From: an uncultured Christensenella sp.
GTDB taxonomy: Bacteria > Bacillota > Clostridia > Christensenellales > Borkfalkiaceae
Assembly (NCBI GenBank): GCA_910579585.1
Contig: CAJTVA010000045.1
Coordinates: forward strand, 1 to 11,081
Direction of reading: 5' to 3'
DNA length: 11,081 nucleotides
A program made the position numbers and the translations under genes. This document shows, piece after piece, positions 1-6,517 of this stretch. The notes beneath the pieces were generated by a model. It had not been told where the DNA came from. It made no database searches and was given only the letters and a program-made list of their open reading frames with translations. Every line of letters starts with the position of its first letter. The stretch's first letter is position 1.

Positions 1-8
1 GCGGCGCT

Positions 9-221
9 TCATTTTTGTCGGATATCGTCTAAACCGAATAGATAGTTGACCCTTACCTTGAACAGCTTACTAAGCTTTATCACATTGAATAAATCCGGAA
101 GGTATTTGCCCCGCTCCCAATTTGCGTAACAGCTTACAGCTACATTCATAATAGTGGCAACCTGCTTCTGTGTCATATTATTTTCAAGTCGTAATTTTTT
201 CAAATTTTCTTTAAATTCCAT
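9..221 (-). CDS. Small XRE-family (Cro/CI-like) helix-turn-helix regulator
   Basis: This 70-residue protein is almost entirely one HTH_3/XRE DNA-binding domain. Seen: an N-terminal helix (MEFKENLKKLRLENN), a second helix led by MTQKQVA at residues 16-22, a recognition-helix region AVSCYANWERGKYLPD at residues 28-43 with the family-typical WERGK..P pattern, and a closing helix ending VNYLFG. There is no ligand-binding or dimerisation domain, so it is a stand-alone single-domain regulator. It most likely acts as a dimer on a nearby promoter, but its target is unknown. The ATG at 221 has no clear Shine-Dalgarno sequence and sits in very AT-rich DNA. It is read in the same direction as dapB, but the strong terminator at 331-353 separates them, so it probably has its own promoter. 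Family is clear; role is not. Confidence 0.85.
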   Translation of the reverse strand: MEFKENLKKLRLENNMTQKQVATIMNVAVSCYANWERGKYLPDLFNVIKLSKLFKVRVNYLFGLDDIRQK

Positions 222-261
222 ATTTTGATTTTATATTAAATAAAAGAAAAAAATTTAAAAC

Positions 262-276
262 TACCCAAAATTGGTA
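262..276. promoter_or_regulatory. Possible operator for the XRE regulator
   Basis: An imperfect palindrome, TACC-N7-GGTA, lies about 40 bases upstream of the XRE start codon in AT-rich DNA that must hold its promoter. Small XRE proteins often repress themselves through short palindromes, so this is a candidate site. The arms are only 4 bp, so chance is possible. I found no convincing -35/-10 pair on the minus strand here. Confidence 0.2.
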
Positions 277-330
277 TAAAAAATATAAGCAATATTAAAC
301 TGCGCAAAATTTTCGTGCGCCGTATTAAAA

Positions 331-353
331 CCCCGACCGCATTGCGGTCGGGG
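331..353 (-). terminator. Intrinsic terminator of the asd-dapA-dapB operon
   Basis: A perfect 10-bp stem, CCCCGACCGC / GCGGTCGGGG, with a 3-base loop lies 15 bases past the dapB stop codon. Read on the minus strand it is followed by TTTTAATA, a classic rho-independent terminator. On the plus strand it is followed by TCGTTTT, so it could also stop transcription coming the other way, though no plus-strand gene precedes it here. Confidence 0.9.
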
Positions 354-368
354 TCGTTTTAGTTTTTA

Positions 369-1133
369 TTATAAATTTTCCAGAACGTCGTTCATATCGT
401 ACTTGCCTGCGGGTTTGCCGCAAAGCCACTTCGCCGCCTTAATCGCGCCGACGGCGAACACTTTTTTGGAGCGCGCCGAGTGGGAGAGGGTGATAACCTC
501 GTCTTCGCCAGCGAACATAACTTCGTGCTCGCCGACGATTGTGCCGCCGCGCACTGCGTGAATACCAATCTCGTTTCCGCGCTTTCCTACGGCGCCCTCG
601 CGACCGTATAAATACTGTTTGCCCCCCGAATATGCTTGGTTTACGCCGTCCGCAAGCATAAGCGCCGTGCCTGAGGGCGCGTCCACTTTCAGGTTGTGGT
701 GGCGCTCTATAATTTCAACGTCGAACTTCTCGCCGAGAGCTTCCGCGGCTTTATTTACGAGTTTGACTAAGAGGTTAATTCCCAAAGAAAAGTTGCCCGT
801 CTTGAATACGGCAATCTTTTTTGCTGAGTTTTCGATAATTTTAAGGTCGCCTTCGGTATAGCCCGTGGTTGCAAGGACGACGGGGCAACCCGCTTTTTCC
901 GCCCATAAAAGTTCGTCTTTCAAAGCGGCGGGGGAGGAAAAGTCGATTATAACGTCAACTTTCTCTTTTACCCCGTTAAACGAGGGATATGTGGGGGGCA
1001 ATTCGGAATTTTGAACGCTGTCTGCGCACGCGTCCACTCCGCAAACAATCTGCATTTCGCCGTCGTTTTTCAATAAACCGACCAAATTTTGCCCCATTTT
1101 ACCGCAAATTCCGCAAACGAGCGCGTTTATCAT
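369..1133 (-). CDS. dapB: 4-hydroxy-tetrahydrodipicolinate reductase (DapB)
   Basis: Catalyses the NAD(P)H-dependent reduction of the DapA product to tetrahydrodipicolinate in the cytoplasm, the second committed step toward meso-diaminopimelate and lysine. The 254-residue length is normal for the family. Seen: an N-terminal Rossmann motif GICGKMG (residues 8-14), FSSP (65-68), ATTGY (88-92), GNFSLGINLL (113-122), and the DapB signature ERHHNLKVDAPSGTA (143-157) with the paired His145/His146 and Lys149 that correspond to the catalytic histidine and lysine of characterised enzymes. RGGTIVGEHEV (195-205) follows as expected for the substrate-binding domain. Its ATG overlaps the dapA stop codon (ATGA at 1130-1133), so translation is probably coupled. 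Last gene of the operon, directly before the terminator. Confidence 0.97.
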   Translation of the reverse strand: MINALVCGICGKMGQNLVGLLKNDGEMQIVCGVDACADSVQNSELPPTYPSFNGVKEKVDVIIDFSSPAALKDELLWAEKAGCPVVLATTGYTEGDLKIIENSAKKIAVFKTGNFSLGINLLVKLVNKAAEALGEKFDVEIIERHHNLKVDAPSGTALMLADGVNQAYSGGKQYLYGREGAVGKRGNEIGIHAVRGGTIVGEHEVMFAGEDEVITLSHSARSKKVFAVGAIKAAKWLCGKPAGKYDMNDVLENL

Positions 1134-2017
1134 ATGCCTTTTAACCCCGCTTTTTTAATTTCCCCCAGCAATATTTCCTTGTTACGGGGCTCTAACTCGG
1201 TCAAAGGCGAGCGCGGAACGCCCGCGTTGAAACCAATCATATTGTACGCAGCTTTGATGGGTATGGGGTTTACTTCCAGAAAGCACGCGTCTTCTAAGGG
1301 CAGTAAAAAGTCCTGAACGGCGTTCGCTTCTTCAAGGCGGTTTTCCTTTACTAGGTTATACATTTTTTTTACGAGTTCGGGCGCGATATTGGAAGTTACC
1401 GAAATAAGACCAGCCCCGCCGATTGCGAGCATAGGCAAATTCAGGAAGTCTTCGCCCGAGAAAAGGTCAATCTTTCCGCGGATTCTGCGCATAGTTTCGC
1501 AGACCTGCGCCATATTTCCGCTTGCTTCCTTTATGCCCGCCATATTGGGTATGGAGGCCAGCTTTTCAACGGTTTCGGGTAAGATGTTCACTGCGGTGCG
1601 CGAGGGCACGTTATAGGCTATAACGGGAATTTTAACCGCGTCGCAAATAGCTTTGTAGTAATCGTAAAGCCCTTTTTGCGTGCATTTGTTGTAGTAGGGG
1701 GTAACGGCAAGCACTCCGTCGGCGCCGAGCTCTTCGGCGCGAACCGTTGCGGCAACCGCCTTTTTCGTGTCGTTACTGCCCGTGCCGACGATAATCTTTA
1801 TCCGACCCGCGGCTTTTTTAACCGCGTATTTTATCGTTTCGGTCTTTTCTTCCTCGGTCATAGTGGCAGGCTCGCCCGTCGTGCCGAGGACGACAAGTCC
1901 GTCCGTGCCGCCGGCAATCTGAAACTCAATCATTTTGCCGAACTCTTCGAAGTTCACCCCGTTTTTGGTAAACGGCGTTATCATTGCCGTTATAATTCCG
2001 TTGCAAAAACCCGTCAT
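1130..2017 (-). CDS. dapA: 4-hydroxy-tetrahydrodipicolinate synthase (DapA)
   Basis: Condenses pyruvate with aspartate semialdehyde, the first step specific to the diaminopimelate/lysine branch; a cytoplasmic TIM-barrel aldolase, usually tetrameric. With the ATG at 2017 the protein has 295 residues, the usual family length. Seen: GTTGEP (45-50), the pyruvate-binding loop with the TT pair; TPYYNK (106-111) with the catalytic-triad tyrosine; YNVPSRT (135-141) with the second tyrosine and the substrate-binding Arg140; GIKEASG (161-167) carrying the Schiff-base Lys163; and NPIPIKAA near the C-terminus. The open frame extends upstream to 2122, but those 35 extra residues match nothing in the family and begin without a ribosome binding site, whereas AGAGGTG stands 10 bases before 2017. 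It overlaps dapB by 4 bases and follows asd after a 250-base gap. Confidence 0.97.
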   Translation of the reverse strand: MTGFCNGIITAMITPFTKNGVNFEEFGKMIEFQIAGGTDGLVVLGTTGEPATMTEEEKTETIKYAVKKAAGRIKIIVGTGSNDTKKAVAATVRAEELGADGVLAVTPYYNKCTQKGLYDYYKAICDAVKIPVIAYNVPSRTAVNILPETVEKLASIPNMAGIKEASGNMAQVCETMRRIRGKIDLFSGEDFLNLPMLAIGGAGLISVTSNIAPELVKKMYNLVKENRLEEANAVQDFLLPLEDACFLEVNPIPIKAAYNMIGFNAGVPRSPLTELEPRNKEILLGEIKKAGLKGI

Positions 2018-2027
2018 AATTCCAAAA

Positions 2028-2034
2028 CACCTCT
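2028..2034 (-). promoter_or_regulatory. Ribosome binding site fixing the dapA start
   Basis: AGAGGTG on the minus strand, 10 bases before the ATG at 2017. It supports this start over the upstream in-frame ATG at 2122, which would add 35 residues foreign to the family. Confidence 0.75.
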
Positions 2035-2070
2035 GTAAATATTTTAAGCGTTCGATTTTTAAAAAGTTAC

Positions 2071-2098
2071 TTATTAAAAAATTTAATTGCGCAAGCAA
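2071..2098 (-). promoter_or_regulatory. Weak candidate internal promoter for dapA-dapB
   Basis: On the minus strand TTGCTT (2098-2093) and TAATAA (2076-2071) are 16 bases apart, which would start transcription about 45 bases before dapA. It would allow dapAB expression independent of the lysine riboswitch. The surroundings are AT-rich and the -35 box is poor, so this is only suggestive. Confidence 0.25.
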
Positions 2099-2129
2099 AA
2101 CCACGCTTTTGCGCCAGCGCACCCGATTT

Positions 2130-2216
2130 GTGGCTTTGCCACCTCAGCGGAGGGAATGCCCGCAATTATATGCTTGTGTGCCCTTAAAGATTGCGGGCAG
2201 GGAGGCAGAGCCTACC
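2130..2216. repeat. Palindromic intergenic element of three hairpins
   Basis: Between asd and dapA lies a symmetric structure. The centre is a perfect 9-bp inverted repeat GCCCGCAAT (2158-2166) / ATTGCGGGC (2190-2198) around a 23-base loop. It is flanked on the left by a small hairpin GTGGC-TTT-GCCAC (2130-2142) and on the right by AGGC-AGA-GCCT (2203-2213), and these two are themselves imperfect inverted copies of each other. No T-run follows, so it does not look like a terminator. The layout resembles REP/MITE-like intergenic palindromes; copy number cannot be judged from one window. Confidence 0.55.
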
Positions 2217-2267
2217 AAACTCACGAAAAATATGCAGCGCAGAATAGCTGCTTATTTTTGTGAACTT

Positions 2268-3344
2268 TTATTCGAAATACCCTTTTGCGGCAAGAAGCTC
2301 TGCCAAAAGTACCGCGCCGCCCGCGGCTCCGCGAAGCGTGTTGTGCGAAAAACCTATAAACTTGTAGTCGAAAAGGTTATCCTCTCTGAGTCTGCCCGCC
2401 GAAACAGCCATTCCGCCCTCGGAATTTCTGTCAAGAGCGGGCTGGGGACGGTCGTTCTCTTCGAAATAGTGCAAAAACTTCTTGGGCGCGGAGGGGAGGG
2501 CAAGTTTTTGCGGCTCACCCGAAAAACCGTTCCAAGCTTCTAAAATCTCTTCTTTCGACGGCTTTTTGTCGAACTTGACGAAGCACGCCGCCGTGTGACC
2601 GTCCGAGACGGGTACCCTTAAACACTGAGCGGTGATTTTGGGCGCAGTTGCGGGCTTGATTTCGCCGCCTTTGACTTCGCCCCAGATTTTGAGGGGCTCG
2701 TTTTCGCTTTTTTCTTCTTCGCCGCCGATGTAGGGGATAATGTTATCCATAATTTCGGGCATAGTTTCAAACGTTTTGCCCGCGCCCGAAATCGCCTGAT
2801 AGGTGCATACGGCGACTTCGTTTATACCGAACTTTTTCAAGGGGTGCAAAAGGGGAACGTAGGACTGCAACGAACAGTTGCTTTTGACGGCGATAAACCC
2901 GCGCTTGGTGCCGAGGCGCTTTTTTTGCGCTTCAATCACTTCGAGGTGCTCTGCGTTTATCTCGGGGATAATCATAGGCACGTCGGCGGTTGCGCGGTGC
3001 GCGGAGTTATTGGAAACTATAGGGCACTCCGCCTTGGCGTAAGAATATTCGAGCTCTTTCAAATCGTCCTTTTTCATATTGACCGCGCAGAAGCAGAAAT
3101 CGACTTCCGCCGCGATTTTATCCCTGTCGGCCGACGCGTCTAAAACGCGCATATCCGCAAATTTTTCGGGCATAGGGGAGGAAAGGTGCCATTTTTTAAC
3201 GGCGTCTTTGTACTTCTTGCCTGCGGACGATGAGGAAGCGGCAAAGCACTTCACGTTAAACCAAGGGTGGTTTTCAAGAAGAAGCAAAAACCTCTGCCCG
3301 ACCATACCCGTCGCACCGATTATTCCTACGTTGTACTTTTTCAT
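2268..3344 (-). CDS. asd: Aspartate-semialdehyde dehydrogenase
   Basis: Reduces beta-aspartyl phosphate to aspartate semialdehyde with NADPH; the product feeds DapA and also the threonine/methionine branch. At 358 residues with this motif set it resembles the archaeal/fungal-type subfamily rather than the shorter classical bacterial form. Seen: Rossmann motif GATGMVG (10-16); SNNSAHR (111-117); SNCSLQ (155-160) with the catalytic thiol Cys157; SGAGKTFETMPEI (186-198); RVPVSDGH (243-250) with the catalytic His250; and SHNTLRGAAGGAVLLAELL near the C-terminus. The ATG at 3344 follows GAGG by 6 bases. First gene of the operon, directly downstream of the riboswitch and terminator, so its expression should fall when lysine is plentiful. 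Confidence 0.96.
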   Translation of the reverse strand: MKKYNVGIIGATGMVGQRFLLLLENHPWFNVKCFAASSSSAGKKYKDAVKKWHLSSPMPEKFADMRVLDASADRDKIAAEVDFCFCAVNMKKDDLKELEYSYAKAECPIVSNNSAHRATADVPMIIPEINAEHLEVIEAQKKRLGTKRGFIAVKSNCSLQSYVPLLHPLKKFGINEVAVCTYQAISGAGKTFETMPEIMDNIIPYIGGEEEKSENEPLKIWGEVKGGEIKPATAPKITAQCLRVPVSDGHTAACFVKFDKKPSKEEILEAWNGFSGEPQKLALPSAPKKFLHYFEENDRPQPALDRNSEGGMAVSAGRLREDNLFDYKFIGFSHNTLRGAAGGAVLLAELLAAKGYFE

Positions 3345-3354
3345 TTAAAACCTC

Positions 3355-3380
3355 AAAAAAAAGGCGGCAACCGTGCCGCC
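3355..3380 (-). terminator. Riboswitch-controlled terminator before asd
   Basis: On the minus strand the stem GGCGGCA-CGGT-TGCCGCC (7 bp, 4-base loop) is followed by eight T residues. The T-run runs straight into the asd ribosome binding site (GAGG at 3354-3351) and the ATG at 3344. A strong terminator in this spot, between the riboswitch and the first gene, is what an attenuation-type expression platform requires. Confidence 0.88.
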
Positions 3381-3402
3381 GTTAATCACACCGTAAAGCA
3401 AT

Positions 3403-3457
3403 TAGCGCAACACTTAAACCCCACCTTTAATAATCTTCGCAATACTGCGTTGCGCTA
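3403..3457 (-). other. Stem-loop in the asd leader
   Basis: A perfect 9-bp inverted repeat, TAGCGCAAC (3403-3411) and GTTGCGCTA (3449-3457), encloses 37 bases including CGCAA/TTGCG-type repeats. It lies in the leader between aptamer and terminator, so in RNA it would bring the two closer together. It may belong to the repeat copy next to it. No function can be assigned. Confidence 0.45.
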
Positions 3458-3535
3458 CGTTTTGTTAAGTCGTGTACGCAAGTACACTTCTGCCGCAAAG
3501 CCTCGCGCGCCTTGTCTTGCTTGTTTCTTCAAGGC
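3450..3535. repeat. Intergenic repeat, copy A (in the asd leader)
   Basis: This stretch shares a framework with 9215-9308. In the same order both hold a CGTTTTG box, a GTC, a small hairpin built on GTAC (here GTGTAC-gcaa-GTACAC, 3472-3487), an exact 13-base match CGCAAAGCCTCGC (3494-3506 here, 9265-9277 there), and then a TTG/TCTTGCTTG-like pyrimidine-rich tail. The hairpin sequence differs between copies but the pairing is kept. Alignment was by eye; the outer ends are uncertain, and the right end overlaps the riboswitch P5 region. Confidence 0.55.
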
Positions 3536-3700
3536 GGGCAAATGACAGTCGCAAGGGTATTAACCCGTACGCCCGACGCGGCTTAAAGGAAAACCGCACC
3601 TCGGCGGAGGCGCCCTTTTGCCGCGGTTTTTGACGAAGTTCCCTTTTAAACCTCTACGCCGCGGGTACTTATGCCCGTCCGCTCCTCTAAATGCAAGAAA
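3508..3700 (-). ncRNA. Lysine riboswitch (L box)
   Basis: The leader RNA shows the conserved landmarks of the lysine riboswitch in order. On the minus strand these are TTTAGAGGAGCG (around 3690-3679, the AGAGGxGC motif), TAAGTACCCG (P2 side, the AGTA element), AAAAGGGCGCC...CCGCCGAGG (the GGG-CGCCGA(A/G)G block of P2/P3), GTACGGGTTAATACCC (P4 region), and CGACTGTCA (3550-3543, the closing ACTGTC). A 7-bp hairpin CGCCTTG (3536-3530) / CAAGGCG (3514-3508) follows and fits P5. Its place upstream of asd and the operon's lysine-pathway content agree. I could not find a clean 3' strand for P1. Lysine binding should favour the terminator at 3355-3380. Confidence 0.88.
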
Positions 3701-3729
3701 ATTTTATCATATACCCGCCGTAAAGTAAA
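3701..3729 (-). promoter_or_regulatory. Candidate promoter of the asd operon
   Basis: On the minus strand TTTACT (3729-3724) and TAAAAT (3706-3701) are 17 bases apart, placing the start of transcription just before the riboswitch. TATGAT (3711-3706) is an alternative -10 box but lacks a good -35 at the right distance. A promoter must lie here; the exact boxes are uncertain. Confidence 0.4.
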
Positions 3730-3783
3730 GTTATTTCAAGGCAAAAAATTATTTTATTATCTGTCTTACGCGATAAAAACTGT

Positions 3784-3812
3784 TTGACACCCATTAAATA
3801 ATAGTGTAAAAT
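3784..3812 (+). promoter_or_regulatory. Near-consensus promoter for the 820-residue surface protein
   Basis: TTGACA (3784-3789), a 17-base spacer and TAAAAT (3807-3812) form an almost perfect housekeeping promoter. Transcription would begin near 3819, about 34 bases before the ATG at 3853. It diverges from the asd operon promoter about 55-80 bases away. The gene's ribosome binding site (AGTGGA, 3839-3844) is by contrast weak. Confidence 0.8.
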
Positions 3813-3852
3813 AACTGGGTACAAATTAAAATCTGATTAGTGGATAAAGATT

Positions 3853-6315
3853 ATGAAATCTAAAAATTCCGTAAAATTGAAATTCGGTATAATAGCGGCT
3901 TTGGCGCTTGCGCTTTTAATCTCGCTTGCGTCTCTTCTCGGTATAAATCTTGCCAGCGCGGACCGTTCCGTGACCATAAACGGCTCTTCGATTTTCGTTA
4001 CGACTTCGAACGCCGAAGTCTGGGCTCACCGCGAACAGGACGGCGAAGCTACGCTGGATTATACTATGTTTGCGTTCTCTAAAGACGAGGATACCGTAAA
4101 TTTCAGAAAGAACCTTGCTTACAAGTGGTATGAAAATACCGCCGCTCAGCCCGAAGCAGACGAGGACGGGGAAGAAACCGCTAAGACCGTCGAATTTCAA
4201 AAAGGCGAGGGCTGGTTTAATATGGAAATCGGTTTTGCCGATTCCAACAACAAAGACGGCAAGTTGCAGTTCGAAAAGTACGTAATCAGCTTCGAAAGCC
4301 AGCAGTACGCGCAGGATAAGGACGGCAAGACGACTAACTATATCGTTTTCACCCCTGCGGAGGAAGCGGGCAAAGTCGACGTTTACGTTATCTACAAGGA
4401 ACCCGCCGATAAAGATTTGAACGCCGTTTTGGACAGGCTTTCGGACACCGACAAGCTCGGCACCGTGGACGACGACCACATTACGATAGAGTTCACGGGC
4501 TACGAAAACGGCGAATACACGGTCGTTTTCAACAATGATACGAACCTTACGGGCAAGTTCGAAAACGTAGGCAAGACCTACTCGAAGTATTCTTCTTCGA
4601 CGACGACACCCGTGACCCCCCTGTCTTTCAAAGCGATTTTCGCAGAAGAGGACGGGGACCAACCCGCAGCACACGGCAACGCGTTTATGACCCTTTACAG
4701 CCTTAACGGTCAAAGCTTCAAGCTTACCGGCACAAGGGATAGCGGCGGACATCTTACGGGCGGCACAGTCAACGATACCACGCCCCCCGTGCTCTGCCTT
4801 AACAAAGAAGTAAAATTCATTCAGTACAACGGTGAAATTTCTTTCGATTACACCGTAATCGACGTTCTGACGTCTTCGCCCAGCCTTAATACCCCGAGGG
4901 GTACCGGTGTGTACTACTATATGCTTAAAAAAGACAAAGCGGCGCCCGCGTACGATACGGACGGCGGCGACTATAAGGCGGTTACGGACGCGGACGATAA
5001 ATATATCTTCCCCCACAGCGGGCATTATCTTCCGACGGATAGCGATTATAAGAAAGCTAAGTTCGACGGCGAATACTTAACCGTAAAAGCGGCGGTAAAA
5101 GTCGTAATGAAACTTACCGACACAACTGCTTCGGGCGCACAGACGACGTACGTTCCCCTCGATTGGTACGTTGACGGCGACTTCCTTGTAGGCGTTGACG
5201 GCACCGACTATATCGCGGTTGCTACCGACAAGCTCGGCGCGGCGTTCTCTTACAGCAGTTACGACGAAACCACAAGCAAGTGGGTCAGCGACCCTGAAAA
5301 CAGCTCCGCTTGGAGTGCGGCGGTCGAAAGTTACAAAGCCGCGGTTTCGGAAGCCGCGAAGGACTTGAAAGCGGGCAGTAAGAACTATTTCTATCTTCCC
5401 TCCGTAGAAAGCCTTTTGACGGATAACTCAACGTCTTATCAGGACTTGAAGTTTTCCATATATTATAATAACGGCACGCAACAGCAGTCGTCCAACAAGA
5501 GCTCGAACGAGCTTTCAATAAACCTTACCAAAGCGGGCAAATATATCTTCACGGTATACGCGACGGATGCGGCGGGCAACCCGATGTTCTACTTCGACGG
5601 GGACGGCAAACCCGTAGAGTTCGAAGCGGGCGACATCTGGAATATGTACGACGAAGAAGAGGACTCTGAGTTCGCGGGTATGAAGAAGTATCTGCCTTGG
5701 TTCGAGTTCACGGTAGATTACTCCGAAATTTCGATTGAGGAACCCGACGAGCAATCAACGGCTTACGTGGACAGCTCGTACACCCCCGACAGCTTTGAAA
5801 TCAACGGCGTTTCGGTCAAGACGGTTTACTCGCTTTACGAGTTCGAAAACGGGCTTTGGGCTGAGGACCACGACGGCGTTGCGCTCACCTACGACGAGTT
5901 TATCGCGCAGAAAGATACGCTTATTGTAACGGGCAGAAAGTATTTCACCAAGATAAGAACTACTTCCGAGCTCGAAGAGGGCACTGCGGACTACGACAAG
6001 TTCAACCCCTACGGCTGGAACGGAACTTCGCTTTCGTTCACTCCGCAGACCGCGAATGCGTTCTATCTGATTAAATGCGAAGCGAGCAGCTACGAAACGG
6101 CAACCCCCGTAACCAAGTGTATGGCGATAGCCGCCGCGCCCAAGGTTGAGGCCTTAAAGGGCGAGGATACCTGGGCACAGGACAATATGACCTCGATTAT
6201 ATTATTATGTATCGCGGGCGCGTCGCTTATAGGTATTATCCTGCTTCTCGTAATCAAACCCAAAAACAAGGGCGACCTCGACGAAGTGGTAGTGACCCCG
6301 AAAAAGAAAAAATAA
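3853..6315 (+). CDS. Large secreted, membrane-tethered protein of unknown function
   Basis: I do not recognise this 820-residue protein. Seen: a signal peptide (Lys-rich start, hydrophobic core about residues 11-31, likely cleavage after LASA at 33-36); a long acidic, Asp/Thr/Tyr/Ser-rich ectodomain of alternating beta-type sequence; a C-terminal membrane helix (about 780-801); and a short charged tail ending KKKK. DTTPPVL (308-314) and LTKAGKYIFTVYATDAAGN (558-576) are typical of Ig-like or cadherin-like beta-sandwich domains in bacterial surface proteins, so several such domains are likely. There is no LPXTG motif; the C-terminal helix is the probable anchor. Only four cysteines are present. 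It has its own promoter and terminator, so it is a one-gene unit. A cell-surface structural, adhesive or glycan-binding role is possible but not shown. Confidence 0.85.
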   Translation: MKSKNSVKLKFGIIAALALALLISLASLLGINLASADRSVTINGSSIFVTTSNAEVWAHREQDGEATLDYTMFAFSKDEDTVNFRKNLAYKWYENTAAQPEADEDGEETAKTVEFQKGEGWFNMEIGFADSNNKDGKLQFEKYVISFESQQYAQDKDGKTTNYIVFTPAEEAGKVDVYVIYKEPADKDLNAVLDRLSDTDKLGTVDDDHITIEFTGYENGEYTVVFNNDTNLTGKFENVGKTYSKYSSSTTTPVTPLSFKAIFAEEDGDQPAAHGNAFMTLYSLNGQSFKLTGTRDSGGHLTGGTVNDTTPPVLCLNKEVKFIQYNGEISFDYTVIDVLTSSPSLNTPRGTGVYYYMLKKDKAAPAYDTDGGDYKAVTDADDKYIFPHSGHYLPTDSDYKKAKFDGEYLTVKAAVKVVMKLTDTTASGAQTTYVPLDWYVDGDFLVGVDGTDYIAVATDKLGAAFSYSSYDETTSKWVSDPENSSAWSAAVESYKAAVSEAAKDLKAGSKNYFYLPSVESLLTDNSTSYQDLKFSIYYNNGTQQQSSNKSSNELSINLTKAGKYIFTVYATDAAGNPMFYFDGDGKPVEFEAGDIWNMYDEEEDSEFAGMKKYLPWFEFTVDYSEISIEEPDEQSTAYVDSSYTPDSFEINGVSVKTVYSLYEFENGLWAEDHDGVALTYDEFIAQKDTLIVTGRKYFTKIRTTSELEEGTADYDKFNPYGWNGTSLSFTPQTANAFYLIKCEASSYETATPVTKCMAIAAAPKVEALKGEDTWAQDNMTSIILLCIAGASLIGIILLLVIKPKNKGDLDEVVVTPKKKK

Positions 6316-6386
6316 GCGTTACGTAAGCGTTCCGCTTAACCGTGTATCTTGATTAATTGAAATACGGCGAATAACAAATCCGGCAT

Positions 6387-6424
6387 AGCCGCCGCGCAAA
6401 AAAATTTGCGCGGCGGCTGTTTTT
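6387..6424 (+). terminator. Terminator of the surface-protein gene
   Basis: A perfect 14-bp stem, AGCCGCCGCGCAAA / TTTGCGCGGCGGCT, with an AAAA loop is followed by GTTTTT. It lies about 70 bases past the stop codon and ends just before the metal-operon promoter, so it insulates that operon. Confidence 0.9.
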
Positions 6425-6438
6425 GCGATTTAAATCGG

Positions 6439-6467
6439 TTGACAAAGCAAAAAGTTTATATTATTAT
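6439..6467 (+). promoter_or_regulatory. Promoter of the metal-efflux operon
   Basis: TTGACA (6439-6444), a 17-base spacer and TATTAT (6462-6467). The predicted start of transcription, near 6474, is at the left edge of the ArsR-type operator, so bound repressor would block polymerase. Confidence 0.85.
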
Positions 6468-6476
6468 GTTATTATC

Positions 6477-6496
6477 ATATGAATAATAGTTCATAT
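6477..6496 (+). promoter_or_regulatory. ArsR/SmtB-type operator
   Basis: A perfect palindrome, ATATGAA-N6-TTCATAT. Its core TGAA-N6-TTCA is the arrangement known for SmtB/CzrA-type operators. It begins 9 bases past the -10 box and ends before the preferred ArsR start codon, so it fits autorepression relieved by metal. A further TGAA half occurs at 6501-6504. Confidence 0.8.
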
Positions 6497-6517
6497 TTAA
6501 TGAACGGGAGTAATATA

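Larger units (their letters stand above)
3345..3852. other. Divergent regulatory region between asd and the surface protein
   Basis: These 508 bases carry no gene. Leftward they hold the asd promoter, lysine riboswitch, repeat copy A, leader stem-loop and terminator. Rightward they hold the promoter and weak ribosome binding site of the 820-residue protein. The part at 3730-3783 is AT-rich and otherwise featureless. Confidence 0.8.

Noticed and set aside
2018..2122. Upstream extension of dapA to the ATG at 2122
   Set aside because: The 35 added residues match nothing in DapA, while a good ribosome binding site precedes 2017 and gives the standard length.
1935..2543. 202-residue plus-strand open frame over the dapA start and asd end
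   Set aside because: It runs antisense to two certain genes and through the palindromic element; the product is Arg/Lys/Cys-rich with no domain and no ribosome binding site.
3916..5025. 369-residue antisense open frame across the surface-protein gene
   Set aside because: Arg/Val-rich sequence with no family motif and no promoter. It mirrors the codon bias of the sense gene, which has a signal peptide, promoter and terminator.
6177..6312. LPXTG-type sortase anchor at the end of the surface protein
   Set aside because: There is no LPXTG-like motif before the C-terminal helix; a plain transmembrane anchor is the simpler reading.
6323..6335. Small hairpin TAAGCG/CGCTTA after the surface-protein stop codon
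   Set aside because: Six-bp stem without a T-run, next to a far stronger terminator; not enough to call a function.
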